Shown in pieces: positions 19,676 to 27,289 of a stretch of DNA of 64,000 bases. How positions within the stretch are numbered: the stretch's first letter is position 1; each line of letters opens with the position of its first letter. Source of the DNA: Paludisphaera mucosa (lineage in GTDB: Bacteria > Planctomycetota > Planctomycetia > Isosphaerales > Isosphaeraceae); NCBI RefSeq assembly GCF_029589435.1, contig NZ_JARRAG010000002.1, positions 3,286,001 through 3,350,000 of the forward strand. The letters are read 5' to 3'. The notes beneath the pieces are model-generated. The model saw nothing but the letters and a program-made list of their open reading frames with translations, ran no database searches and was not told the DNA's origin. The translations under genes and the position numbers were made by a program.

Positions 19676-20203
19676 GGCGGAGTCCCTTCCGTTGGTATTG
19701 AGGCTTGGCAGAATCCGTTCCCATCCCCCACGGCGCACGGAGGTCCGGCGCGCGTCCTGGGGAAACTCGCAGGGGCGTAATCGACGAGGGCTTGACGGAG
19801 CCGGGTCGGGGGACGACCGCGGGCTCGTGGCGAAGACCTTGAAGGTCGCGGGAGATTGCCGGTGGGCCCGGATCGAGGGGGGCGAGTCCATCCTGACTCG
19901 GCTGTCCCCTCCATGGGCCAAGCGTTCAAAGCGGGTGGAGTCTAGCCGTCCGCCCATCCGGATTTCAAGCATATTTCCCGGGAAATCGAGGATTCCCGCC
20001 CCTCCCAGGGCGAGGGGAAGCCGGGTATCCGCAATCGCCCCGCGACTGCTGTTCAAGCGCCACCGCGTGCAGATCGAAGGCCGACGATCCGGTCGTCCGG
20101 ATGGGAACCGCGGGTGCGTATCCGGGAGAGAAACGTGCGGCTGGACGCCTGCCGGGGAGACGGGACCTGCGTTCGAAGCGAAGCCATAGCATTCACGAAA
20201 CGC
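19676..20203. other. non-coding stretch upstream of the amidotransferase-like gene
   Basis: About 530 bases between the amidotransferase-like start and the cytochrome b terminator. No frame looks coding. It holds a perfect 14-base palindrome ATTTCCCGGGAAAT (19973-19986), the most AT-rich spot in the gap, about 300 bases upstream of the minus-strand start; an operator is possible but unproven. Confidence 0.5.
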
Positions 20204-20240
20204 CGCGACCCTCGTCCGGTCGGGCCGGACGAGGGTCGCG
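20204..20240 (-). terminator. terminator of the cytochrome bc operon
   Basis: A perfect 16-bp stem (20204-20219 with 20225-20240) with a 5-base loop lies 32 bases past the cytochrome b stop. Read leftward the stem runs into GTTTCG, a short T-run. The length and perfection of the stem make this a confident call. Confidence 0.75.
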
Positions 20241-20272
20241 AGGGGCTGAAACGTCTTCTCAGCGACCGGGAC

Positions 20273-22057
20273 TCACGGTTTCGCGGCCGGCTTCAGATAG
20301 TCGCCCTTGATGTAGCGGACGATCATGTCGACGTCGCTCTCGGGCATGTCGTCGGGGGGGGCGGCGGGCATGCGCTGCTTCGCTTCGAGGTAGCCGTACA
20401 GGCCCGCCTCGGACGGCTTGCGGATCATCCGCTTCATCCAGCGCGGCGATCCCCAGGCGAACAGGTCGGGGGCGTCGCGGACGCCGCCTTCGGTGTAGCC
20501 GTCGATCAAGTGGCACTTGCCGCAGTCTTTCTGGAAGAGGGCGTTGCCCGGGTGGTCGGCGACGCCTGGCGTGTTGAGCCACTCGTCGACCGACTGGTCG
20601 GCGGGGATCTTGGCGAAGGTCGCCACGAACTCGGCCACCTGGTCGAGCTGCTCGGCGTCGAGCTTCGTCGACTTCTTCCACTCGGTCATGCCGTCGCACT
20701 CGGGCGCCTTGCCGAAGTAGGCCTCGGCGTCGGGCTTCTCCAGGAGGCCTCGGATCCAGGCGTAGGAGCCGAAGTCCTTCAGGTCGGGCGCCGACTGGTC
20801 GCCGGTCCCCTTCCCGTCCACGCGATGGCAGCCCAGGCATTTCTTCTCGAGCAGGTCGCCGCCGCGGGTGAGCGGGTCGAACCGCAGCAGGAAGCCCGCC
20901 CCCTGCGGCGGGATGCCGAAGTCGGGGTGGGCGGCCAGGTAGAGGGCGCGTTCGTTGGCCGCGTCGGCCTTGGTGCGGGCCTCCTGGAACGAGGGGTTGC
21001 CCGCGTCCTCGCGGAACGAGGCGATCGTCAGGAAGAGGGCGCCGCCGGCCAGCGCGAAGGCCAGCGTGCAGGCGAGGAAGTGGAGCAGCTTCGAGGGCAT
21101 GACCTTGTCGAGCAGCGGCAGCAGCGCCATGGTCGTCATGAGCGCGCCGGGGATCGCGATCGACCCCACCCATTCCAGCCGGCCCGGGAACGACTTCAGC
21201 ATCTGGAAAAGGAACCGGAAGAACCACTCGGGACGCGCCGGGTAGTCCGGGCTCGCGGGATCCGCCGGCGCGTCGAGCGGGGCCCCGCCCTCCCAGAGGA
21301 CCAGGCCGATCAGCACGCCGACGATCGCCGTCACGACGAGCGAGTTGCGGAACGTCTGGTCGGGGAAGTAGGTCGCCCGGGGGGCGTCGGGCGGGACGTC
21401 CGCCGCGTCGGCGGGCGGCTTCAGGCCGTGCCGGTAGCGCAGGGCCAGGTGGCCGCCGAGGACGATCGCCAGCAGAACCGGCAGGATGCCGACGTGCAGG
21501 CCGTAGAACCGGGTCACGGTCTGGTTGCCGTACTCGGAGCCGCCGACGACCACCGTCTTGACGTAGGGCCCGAGGACCGGCGCCCCGCCCATGATGTTGG
21601 TGACGACCTTGGTGGCCCAGTAGCCCTTCTGGTCCCACGGCAATTGGTAGCCCGTGTGGCCGAAGCCCACGATCAGGACGAGCAAGACCAGGCCGAGCCA
21701 CCAGTTGACCTCGCGGGGGGCCCGGTAGGCCGCGGCGAAGAGGACCTGGAGCAGGTGGATGAAGAGCAGGACCATCACCGCCTGGGCGCCGAAGTGGTGC
21801 ATGCCCCGGATGAACCAGCCCATCCACATCTGCTTCTCGATGTAGAAGACGCTCCCCCACGCCGTCGACGACGAGGCGCTGTAGGCGGTCATCATCATCA
21901 GGCCGGTGAAGGCCTGGATCAGCAGGATGGCCAGCAGGGCCGAGCCGCAGACGTACCGCCAGCGGGGGCCGGCGGGGAGGGGCTCTTCGCGCATCGACCG
22001 CAGGGGGCCGCTCAGGCCGGTGCGGTCCTCGAACCAGTCGGCTAGGAGTTTACGCAA
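20273..22057 (-). CDS. cytochrome b fused to two c-type haem domains
   Basis: 594 aa. Residues 1-350 are cytochrome b of a quinol:cytochrome c reductase: early helices with haem His in RGMHHFGAQAVMVLLFIH and FYGLHVGILPVLLAIVLGGH, the Qo-side PEWFFRFLFQ segment, and further helices (PSKLLHFLACTLAFALAGGAL). From about 390 on come two cytochrome c domains with haem-binding sites CLGCH and CGKCH. The fusion should carry electrons from the Rieske protein through tethered haems, replacing a separate cytochrome c1. It overlaps the Rieske gene by 8 bases and ends at a strong terminator, so the two-gene operon is self-contained. Confidence 0.93.
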   Translation of the reverse strand: MRKLLADWFEDRTGLSGPLRSMREEPLPAGPRWRYVCGSALLAILLIQAFTGLMMMTAYSASSSTAWGSVFYIEKQMWMGWFIRGMHHFGAQAVMVLLFIHLLQVLFAAAYRAPREVNWWLGLVLLVLIVGFGHTGYQLPWDQKGYWATKVVTNIMGGAPVLGPYVKTVVVGGSEYGNQTVTRFYGLHVGILPVLLAIVLGGHLALRYRHGLKPPADAADVPPDAPRATYFPDQTFRNSLVVTAIVGVLIGLVLWEGGAPLDAPADPASPDYPARPEWFFRFLFQMLKSFPGRLEWVGSIAIPGALMTTMALLPLLDKVMPSKLLHFLACTLAFALAGGALFLTIASFREDAGNPSFQEARTKADAANERALYLAAHPDFGIPPQGAGFLLRFDPLTRGGDLLEKKCLGCHRVDGKGTGDQSAPDLKDFGSYAWIRGLLEKPDAEAYFGKAPECDGMTEWKKSTKLDAEQLDQVAEFVATFAKIPADQSVDEWLNTPGVADHPGNALFQKDCGKCHLIDGYTEGGVRDAPDLFAWGSPRWMKRMIRKPSEAGLYGYLEAKQRMPAAPPDDMPESDVDMIVRYIKGDYLKPAAKP

Positions 22058-22583
22058 GGGGGATCTTCTCCTCGGCGAGGGTCCGGAAGCGTTGGAAGCG
22101 GACGCGGACCATGGGGTCGGCGTCCTTGCTCAGCTCGACGTCGAGCCGGTCCATGGGCCGGGGCGGGACGAAGTTCTGCGGCTTGCCCTCCAGGTCGAAG
22201 GCGCTGGTGTGGCAGGGGCAGATGAAGTGCTTGGCGTCGTCGGCCAGGTTGATCGCGCAGCCCAGGTGCGGGCACTCGGCCGAGTAGGCGATCACGGCGG
22301 GCTCGGCCCCCTCGGGCTGCCGCACCAGCCAGACCGCGCCGGCGGGCTCCTTCGGATATTTCACCCAGGCGTCGACCTGGTCGCGGACGATGCCGAACGA
22401 CTCGGGCACCCCCACTTTCAACTGGCTGAGCGCGACGAGGCCTTCGAAGACGTCGGCCTCGGCGGCCGTCCCCGGCTTGCGAAGGGGGTTGAGCAGGAAG
22501 GCGGCCGCGGGCACGGCGACCGCCAGCTTGATCAGCCCGCCCAGGACGATCGTCCCAAGGCGGTGGAAATCGCGTCGATTCAT
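22050..22583 (-). CDS. Rieske 2Fe-2S subunit of the cytochrome bc complex
   Basis: 177 aa. The N-terminus MNRRDFHRLG is a short Tat-like signal anchor followed by one membrane helix (TIVLGGLIKLAVAVPAAAFLL). The cluster-binding pair is complete: CPHLGC and CPCHTSAF, with the two Cys and two His that hold the 2Fe-2S centre. It accepts electrons from quinol at the Qo site and passes them on to cytochrome c. It is translationally coupled to the fused cytochrome b gene (8-base overlap) and precedes it. Confidence 0.95.
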   Translation of the reverse strand: MNRRDFHRLGTIVLGGLIKLAVAVPAAAFLLNPLRKPGTAAEADVFEGLVALSQLKVGVPESFGIVRDQVDAWVKYPKEPAGAVWLVRQPEGAEPAVIAYSAECPHLGCAINLADDAKHFICPCHTSAFDLEGKPQNFVPPRPMDRLDVELSKDADPMVRVRFQRFRTLAEEKIPLA

Positions 22584-22744
22584 GCGGGTGCCTCATCGGG
22601 GTGGGGAGCGCGGGCGGGCGGAGGGCGGGGCGACGGCCCGGGCGCCCGAAGCGGCTGCGGGCCCGGCCCTGCGGGGATGAGCGGACCGTCCGGCGCGTCG
22701 GCCGCGGGGCGGTCGCGATTTCGGCGTCTATCGTGTCGCGCGCC

Positions 22745-23734
22745 TCAGGCCGGATCAAGGGCCTTGCGGATCGCCGCCAGGACGCGGTCGACCGCGACGG
22801 GGAGCGGGTCGGCCACGGTCAGGCCGGCCGCCGCCTTGTGGCCGCCGCCGCCGAACTCGGCCGCGATGCGGGCGCAGTCGAAGCCCGCCCGCGATCGCAG
22901 GGAGCCCTTGACGCCCCCCCCCCGGGGCAGCTCCATCAGCAGCATGCCGATCTCGACCCCGCGCAGGCTGACCGTGTAGTCGACGAGGTCCTCGGTGTCG
23001 GAAGGGATCGCGCCCGTCCGCGCCAGGTCGGCCTGTGAGACGGTCGAGTAGGCGACCCGGCCGTCCAGGTCGGTCTTCAGCCCCGAGAGGAACTCGCCCG
23101 TGAGCCGGAGCCGGCCCAGGGTGCTGCGCTCGAACAGGTCCCGGTAGATGCTGTCGATCTCGGCCCCGGCCTCGATCAGCTCGGAGACGGCCAGCAGCGT
23201 CGAGGGCTTGGTGTTGGGGTGGCGGAACCAGCCGGTGTCCATGGCGATGGCCGTGAACAGGCCGGTGGCGACCTCCTTCGTGAACCTGCCGCCGAGCGCC
23301 TTGACCGCCCGCATCACGAGCGTGCCGGCGGCCTCGGCCGACGTGTCCTTGAGGAACACCGCGCCCAGGTCGTCCTGGCTGACGTGGTGGTCGACGACGA
23401 CCCGGGGGCCCGGGAAGGCGCGGATGAAGTCGGCCATGTCGCCGAGCTGCGACCACGCCGACAGGTCGAGGATCACGGCGACCTGGCGGTCGGCCAGGCT
23501 CCCCGGCGCGAGCGTGCTGAAATGCTCGAAGAACGTCCCGTCCGGGTCCAGGTAGTCGTACCGCGGCGGCGTCCGGCTGGTGTTGACGACCCGGACGTCC
23601 TTCCCCTTCTGGCGGAGCAGCCCCGCCATGCCGACCTCGGAGCCGAGTGCGTCGCCGTCGGGGCGGATGTGGGTCGTCACCAAAAAGCGGTCGTATTTCT
23701 CCACCAGGTCGGCGAGCGGGGTCCAGTCGATCAT
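22745..23734 (-). CDS. DHH/DHHA1 phosphoesterase, NrnA-like (oligoribonuclease / pAp phosphatase)
   Basis: 329 aa from ATG 23734. The DHH domain shows THIRPDGDALGSEVG, ILDLSAWSQLG and VVVDHHVSQDD (the DHH motif that binds Mn), then AIAMDTGWFRHPNT. The DHHA1 half ends in the substrate-binding SLRSRAGFDCARIAAEFGGGGHKAAAG. Length is that of NrnA, which degrades RNA pieces of two to five nucleotides and dephosphorylates pAp. It lies 50 bases after the 4,6-dehydratase gene on the same strand, so the two are probably co-transcribed though functionally unrelated. Confidence 0.92.
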   Translation of the reverse strand: MIDWTPLADLVEKYDRFLVTTHIRPDGDALGSEVGMAGLLRQKGKDVRVVNTSRTPPRYDYLDPDGTFFEHFSTLAPGSLADRQVAVILDLSAWSQLGDMADFIRAFPGPRVVVDHHVSQDDLGAVFLKDTSAEAAGTLVMRAVKALGGRFTKEVATGLFTAIAMDTGWFRHPNTKPSTLLAVSELIEAGAEIDSIYRDLFERSTLGRLRLTGEFLSGLKTDLDGRVAYSTVSQADLARTGAIPSDTEDLVDYTVSLRGVEIGMLLMELPRGGGVKGSLRSRAGFDCARIAAEFGGGGHKAAAGLTVADPLPVAVDRVLAAIRKALDPA

Positions 23735-23784
23735 GTCGGGTCGGTCCAGGTTCTTCGTGGGGATGGACGGTCGTCTGCGAGGGT

Positions 23785-24768
23785 TCAGGTGGTGTAGACG
23801 TCGGGACGGAAGCGGTCGATGTGCTCGCGAATCCAGCCCACGGTCTCGGCGAGCCCCTCGTCCAGGCTGTAACGGGGCCGCCATCGCCAGAGGCTCTGGG
23901 CCAGGGCCGTGCCGGCCACCAGCCGCTCGACCTCGCTGGCGGGCGGGCGGAGGCGGTCGGTCTCGGTCTCGACCTCCAGCGTCCGGCCCAGGATCGTGCC
24001 GATGCGCTCGACCAGGTCGCCGATGCTCACGTCGGAGCCCCGCCCCACGTTCACCACCCGGCCCAGGGCCGCGTCGCACGCGGCGATGGCCACGAACGCC
24101 TCGGCCGTGTCCTTGACGTACGTCAGGTCGCGACGGGGATCCAGGCGGCCGAGCTTCACGACGGGTCGGGTCAGGGCCTGGCTGATGATCGTCGGGATGA
24201 TCGCCCGGGCCGACTGGCGGGGGCCGAACGTGTTGAACGGCCGCAGGATCGAGACCGGCGTCGCGAACGAGCGATGGTAGCTCTCGCCCAGGGCGTCCGA
24301 GGCGATCTTGGTCGCGGCGTAGGGCGACTGGCCGCGTAGGGGGTGTTTCTCGTCGATCGGCACGATCTGGGCCGTGCCGTAGACTTCCGAGGTCGAGGTC
24401 AGGACGACCCGCTCCAGCTTCTTCGACCGCCGGCAGGCGTCCAGGACGTGCGCCGTGCCGTTGACGTTCGTCTGCACCACGTCGTACGGGTTCTGGTACG
24501 AGTAGGGGATCGCGATCAACGCCCCGAGGTGGAACACCTGCTCGCGGCCGTCGACGGCCCGGGCGACGGCGTCCGGGTCCTTCAGGTCGCCGCGATGGAC
24601 GTCCAGCTCGGCCTGGACGTCCCTGGGCAGGTCGTCGAGATGGCCCCGGTCGTCGCGGCCGTTGTACCGCACCAGCACGCGCACCCGATGCCCGAGCCGC
24701 ACCAGGCGCTCGGTCAGATGGCTGCCGATGAACCCCCCCGCCCCGGTGACCAGGACCGCCTTGCCCAT
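23785..24768 (-). CDS. NAD-dependent 4,6-dehydratase / epimerase, LegB-like SDR
   Basis: 327 aa from ATG 24768, with GAGGAG 6 bases upstream; an extra 19 residues from 24825 are less likely. It is an extended short-chain dehydrogenase: VTGAGGFIGSHL binds NAD, STSEVYGTAQ and SPYAATK supply the catalytic Ser/Thr-Tyr-Lys, and RPFNTFGPRQS follows. The segments ALIAIPYSYQNPYDVVQTNV and VPIDEKHPLRGQSPY resemble those of LegB-type UDP-GlcNAc 4,6-dehydratases rather than GalE. It should make a 4-keto-6-deoxy nucleotide sugar for surface glycans. No glycosyltransferase or aminotransferase gene is adjacent, so the pathway cannot be completed from this window. Confidence 0.85.
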   Translation of the reverse strand: MGKAVLVTGAGGFIGSHLTERLVRLGHRVRVLVRYNGRDDRGHLDDLPRDVQAELDVHRGDLKDPDAVARAVDGREQVFHLGALIAIPYSYQNPYDVVQTNVNGTAHVLDACRRSKKLERVVLTSTSEVYGTAQIVPIDEKHPLRGQSPYAATKIASDALGESYHRSFATPVSILRPFNTFGPRQSARAIIPTIISQALTRPVVKLGRLDPRRDLTYVKDTAEAFVAIAACDAALGRVVNVGRGSDVSIGDLVERIGTILGRTLEVETETDRLRPPASEVERLVAGTALAQSLWRWRPRYSLDEGLAETVGWIREHIDRFRPDVYTT

Positions 24769-25077
24769 GAATGGCTCCTCCGCGCCCCGCCTCCCGGGGC
24801 CTTCGAATTTCCGAATGCGAGCCAATCTTAGAACTTCGACCGAGTCTTGACCACCGGAACCGTCGCGTAATCCTCACCTTTCCACACGCCCAGGGGCATC
24901 CCGTCAGCCCAGAAAGAGACGTCGACCCGACAGGCCCGAAGGACCCAAAGCCTCCAAGAGCCGCATTTTCTCGATAGGACGTAAAGCGACGCGTCAACCT
25001 CGTCGATACCTCTTAACACGGAGACATGATCAGCCCGGTCAAGGCTTGCCTCCCGAACCTACGGAACTCGACGACCG
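24769..25077. other. intergenic between divergent genes
   Basis: About 310 bases that must hold promoters for the leftward dehydratase and the rightward hypothetical gene. TTGACC (24847) and TAATCC (24868) with 15-base spacing form a weak candidate for the rightward gene. I see nothing else. Confidence 0.35.
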
Positions 25078-26205
25078 ATGAAATCGTCACGACCCGGAGA
25101 ACGACCGATGACCCTGCGGCTTGTCTTGGTCAGCTTGGTGGCGGGATTGGGCCTCGGCCTGCCCGCCTGGCCGACGATCGAAGGCTGTGTCGCCGGCGCG
25201 CAGAAATGGATGAACGCCCGCCTCGCCGACATGGACGTCCGTCGCGGGGACGAGACCCAGTACGTCGTGATCCACGACCTGCTCACCGCCGAGATGAAGC
25301 GAGCCCACGCCGCCCGCCAGGCCCGGCGCGCCGGCTCCCGCCCGACGATCGACGCGCCGGCCCCGGCCCGCGTCGCGACGATCGCCCTGCCCCACCCGAC
25401 CTCCGCCCGCAACCGGGCGGAGATGCTCGCCCGACGCTCGGCCGATCTGGCCGCCTCGACCCCGCCCGCCATCCCCTTCGGCCTGCCGAAGCTCGACGAC
25501 TTCCTGATCGCGGCCCAAGACTCGAATCCGGCCGAGGCTTCGCCGGCTCCGGCCCCCGCGCCCATGTTCTCCGCCGTCCGTCCCGACGAGTTGGCGAAGC
25601 TGGCCTGGTCGAGCTTCGAGCCCACCGGAGCGAAGCTGGCCGCGACCTTCGCCGAAGGACTTCGCGAGGCCGCCGAGCGCGACCGCACGGCCCAGGCGTT
25701 CGCCGCCATGGGGACGGCCGCCGACCTCTACTTCGACGGCGGCTTCGCCCTCGAAGCCAAGGTGGAGACGCCCACCCTTCCCGAGGCCGTGATCGCCGCG
25801 ACCCCCGAGCCGAAGGCCGTCGCGGCGCCGGCCCCCGCCGAGCCCGCCCCGCTGCCCGGCTTCGAGGCCATGGAGCAGTCGGCCAGCCTCTACTTCGCCG
25901 AGCCGATCCAGGACGACTCCGCCCCGGCCCCCGAGGCGCTCGCCGCGACGACCCCCGAGCCCGTGGCGGCCTCGGCGACGGCCGCCATCGAGGCCGTCGG
26001 CCTCGCCATGCTTCCCGAGGACGTCTTCGCCCCCCTGGACGAGCAGCCGATCGTCGCGACCCACGCGGTCGCCGAGGTCCGGACCGTCGCCCCCGACGTC
26101 AACAAGGCCGTGCGACTGACCCGCGAGGCGCTCTCGGCCTGGGTCAACGTGCTCACGAGCCCGGCCCTGGTCACGGTCTCGCGGACGGCCTCCGTCGCCC
26201 GCTGA
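25078..26205 (+). CDS. exported or membrane-anchored Ala/Pro-rich hypothetical protein
   Basis: 375 aa from ATG 25078; ATG 25108 (MTLRLVLVSLVAGLGLGLPAWP) gives a cleaner signal or anchor and may be the true start. The rest is low in complexity, very rich in Ala, Pro and Glu, with repeated acidic-aliphatic stretches around ADLYFDGGF and ASLYFAEPI (residues about 217 and 269), possibly two copies of a short docking motif. No catalytic motif is visible. Codon bias is strong, so it is a real gene; function unknown. It is followed by a strong bidirectional terminator. Confidence 0.7.
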   Translation: MKSSRPGERPMTLRLVLVSLVAGLGLGLPAWPTIEGCVAGAQKWMNARLADMDVRRGDETQYVVIHDLLTAEMKRAHAARQARRAGSRPTIDAPAPARVATIALPHPTSARNRAEMLARRSADLAASTPPAIPFGLPKLDDFLIAAQDSNPAEASPAPAPAPMFSAVRPDELAKLAWSSFEPTGAKLAATFAEGLREAAERDRTAQAFAAMGTAADLYFDGGFALEAKVETPTLPEAVIAATPEPKAVAAPAPAEPAPLPGFEAMEQSASLYFAEPIQDDSAPAPEALAATTPEPVAASATAAIEAVGLAMLPEDVFAPLDEQPIVATHAVAEVRTVAPDVNKAVRLTREALSAWVNVLTSPALVTVSRTASVAR

Positions 26206-26222
26206 GCCCTCGGTAAATGGAA

Positions 26223-26267
26223 CACGCGGCGTGCCTCGGGGTCGGCTCCCCCGGCGCACGCCGCGTG
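26223..26267. terminator. bidirectional terminator between convergent genes
   Basis: A perfect 12-bp inverted repeat (CACGCGGCGTGC at 26223-26234, complement at 26256-26267) with an inner CGGGG/CCCCG stem, placed between two genes that end at 26205 and 26290. On the plus strand it is followed by GGTCGTTTCG. Confidence 0.65.
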
Positions 26268-26289
26268 CGGTCGTTTCGAAGGCCGGAGG

Positions 26290-26748
26290 TCAGGCGTCCT
26301 GTTCGGCCTTGGTGAACAGCAGCAGGCTCGCATCCTCGTCGAAGACCGGCGGCGCGGCGTCGTCGACGATCTTGCGGTAGCCCAGGCCGACGGCGACCTT
26401 GATGACCTCGGCGTAAGTCGGGAACGACTTGCCCGAGAGTTCCTTGAAACGCTGCATGGCGTTCATGAACTCCATCTCGTCATCGGTGTATTGTTTCTCG
26501 AAAGTCGTGGGGTCGATGCGTTTGCGCCGTTCTTTGCGCTCCCGGCGTTCGATCGTTTTGGGTGGTCGGGGGGTGTCCGGGCCGTCGAAGCGGCCCCGCG
26601 ATCGGAACGTGCCGCGGCGCTCCTTCCCCTCGCGACGTTCGTGGAAGACCGAGTTCGCGGGGTACGCCGCGAAGTCGAACGGCGCGGTTTCGGGCTTGGG
26701 CTCGCCGGCGGCGGCGTCGGACTTCAATTCGTCTTGAGCGTCGTTCAT
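26290..26748 (-). CDS. cytoplasmic hypothetical protein with highly basic middle
   Basis: 152 aa from ATG 26748, GAGG 8 bases upstream. After an acidic, Ala-rich start, residues about 35-80 are dense in Arg and Lys (ERREGKERRG, IERRERKERRKR), a possible nucleic-acid-binding or disordered segment. The C-terminal 70 residues look folded and helical: DDEMEFMNAMQRFKELSGKSFPTYAEVIKVAVGLGYRKI. That segment resembles short helical modules conserved among planctomycetes, but I cannot name it. It is monocistronic, facing the bidirectional terminator. Confidence 0.75.
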   Translation of the reverse strand: MNDAQDELKSDAAAGEPKPETAPFDFAAYPANSVFHERREGKERRGTFRSRGRFDGPDTPRPPKTIERRERKERRKRIDPTTFEKQYTDDEMEFMNAMQRFKELSGKSFPTYAEVIKVAVGLGYRKIVDDAAPPVFDEDASLLLFTKAEQDA

Positions 26749-27289
26749 CTGTTGAGCCTCCGGCCGCCCCGGGGACGGCGTTGCTTCGCTCGGAGGGGCG
26801 GCGGCCGACTCGACCTCCGTCTCTCCGCATGAAGAACCAGTAGGACGCGGGGTTTGCGTTGTCAAAACGAGACCGCCGTCCACCGTCGCGGGAGGAAAAC
26901 GCGAGCGGGACCGAAGAAACCCGGCGACCCGTTCGTCTTGTTGGGAAAGCAAGTCGCGCGGCCGGCCGGGGATCATTCGCCGCCCCCGGTTTGGCCGCCC
27001 CGGAAACCATGTGGCATAATGGTTGACGACGAGCCGAACCAAGCCAGCATCGAGCCGCCTCATGGGGACTCGTAAAGACCACCGAGGATCAGCAACGCCC
27101 TGGGAGTGGGATCGGCCGCGGGGCCCCGGCCTTGCGCGGCCGGGTCGGGCCGGCCCGAGTTCAACCCCGGAACGTCCGTCGGCGGCGGCTTGCGGCCCCT
27201 GCGGGTTTTCCGTAAATTGCGATGAGTAAACACCTAGCGCCCAGACCGGTCATGGCGCCGGTGATCCCTTCTGCTGGAGAGCCTCGATC
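26749..27289. other. intergenic between divergent genes
   Basis: About 540 bases with no coding character; small frames in it lack bias and ribosome sites. It should hold the promoters of both flanking genes. A leftward promoter candidate is listed separately at 26837-26865; for the rightward gene I see no clear pair. Confidence 0.5.
26837..26865 (-). promoter_or_regulatory. possible promoter of the basic hypothetical gene
   Basis: Read leftward, a perfect TTGACA (26865-26860) stands 17 bases before TACTGG (26842-26837), about 90 bases before the start at 26748. The -35 is perfect, the -10 poor. Confidence 0.35.
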
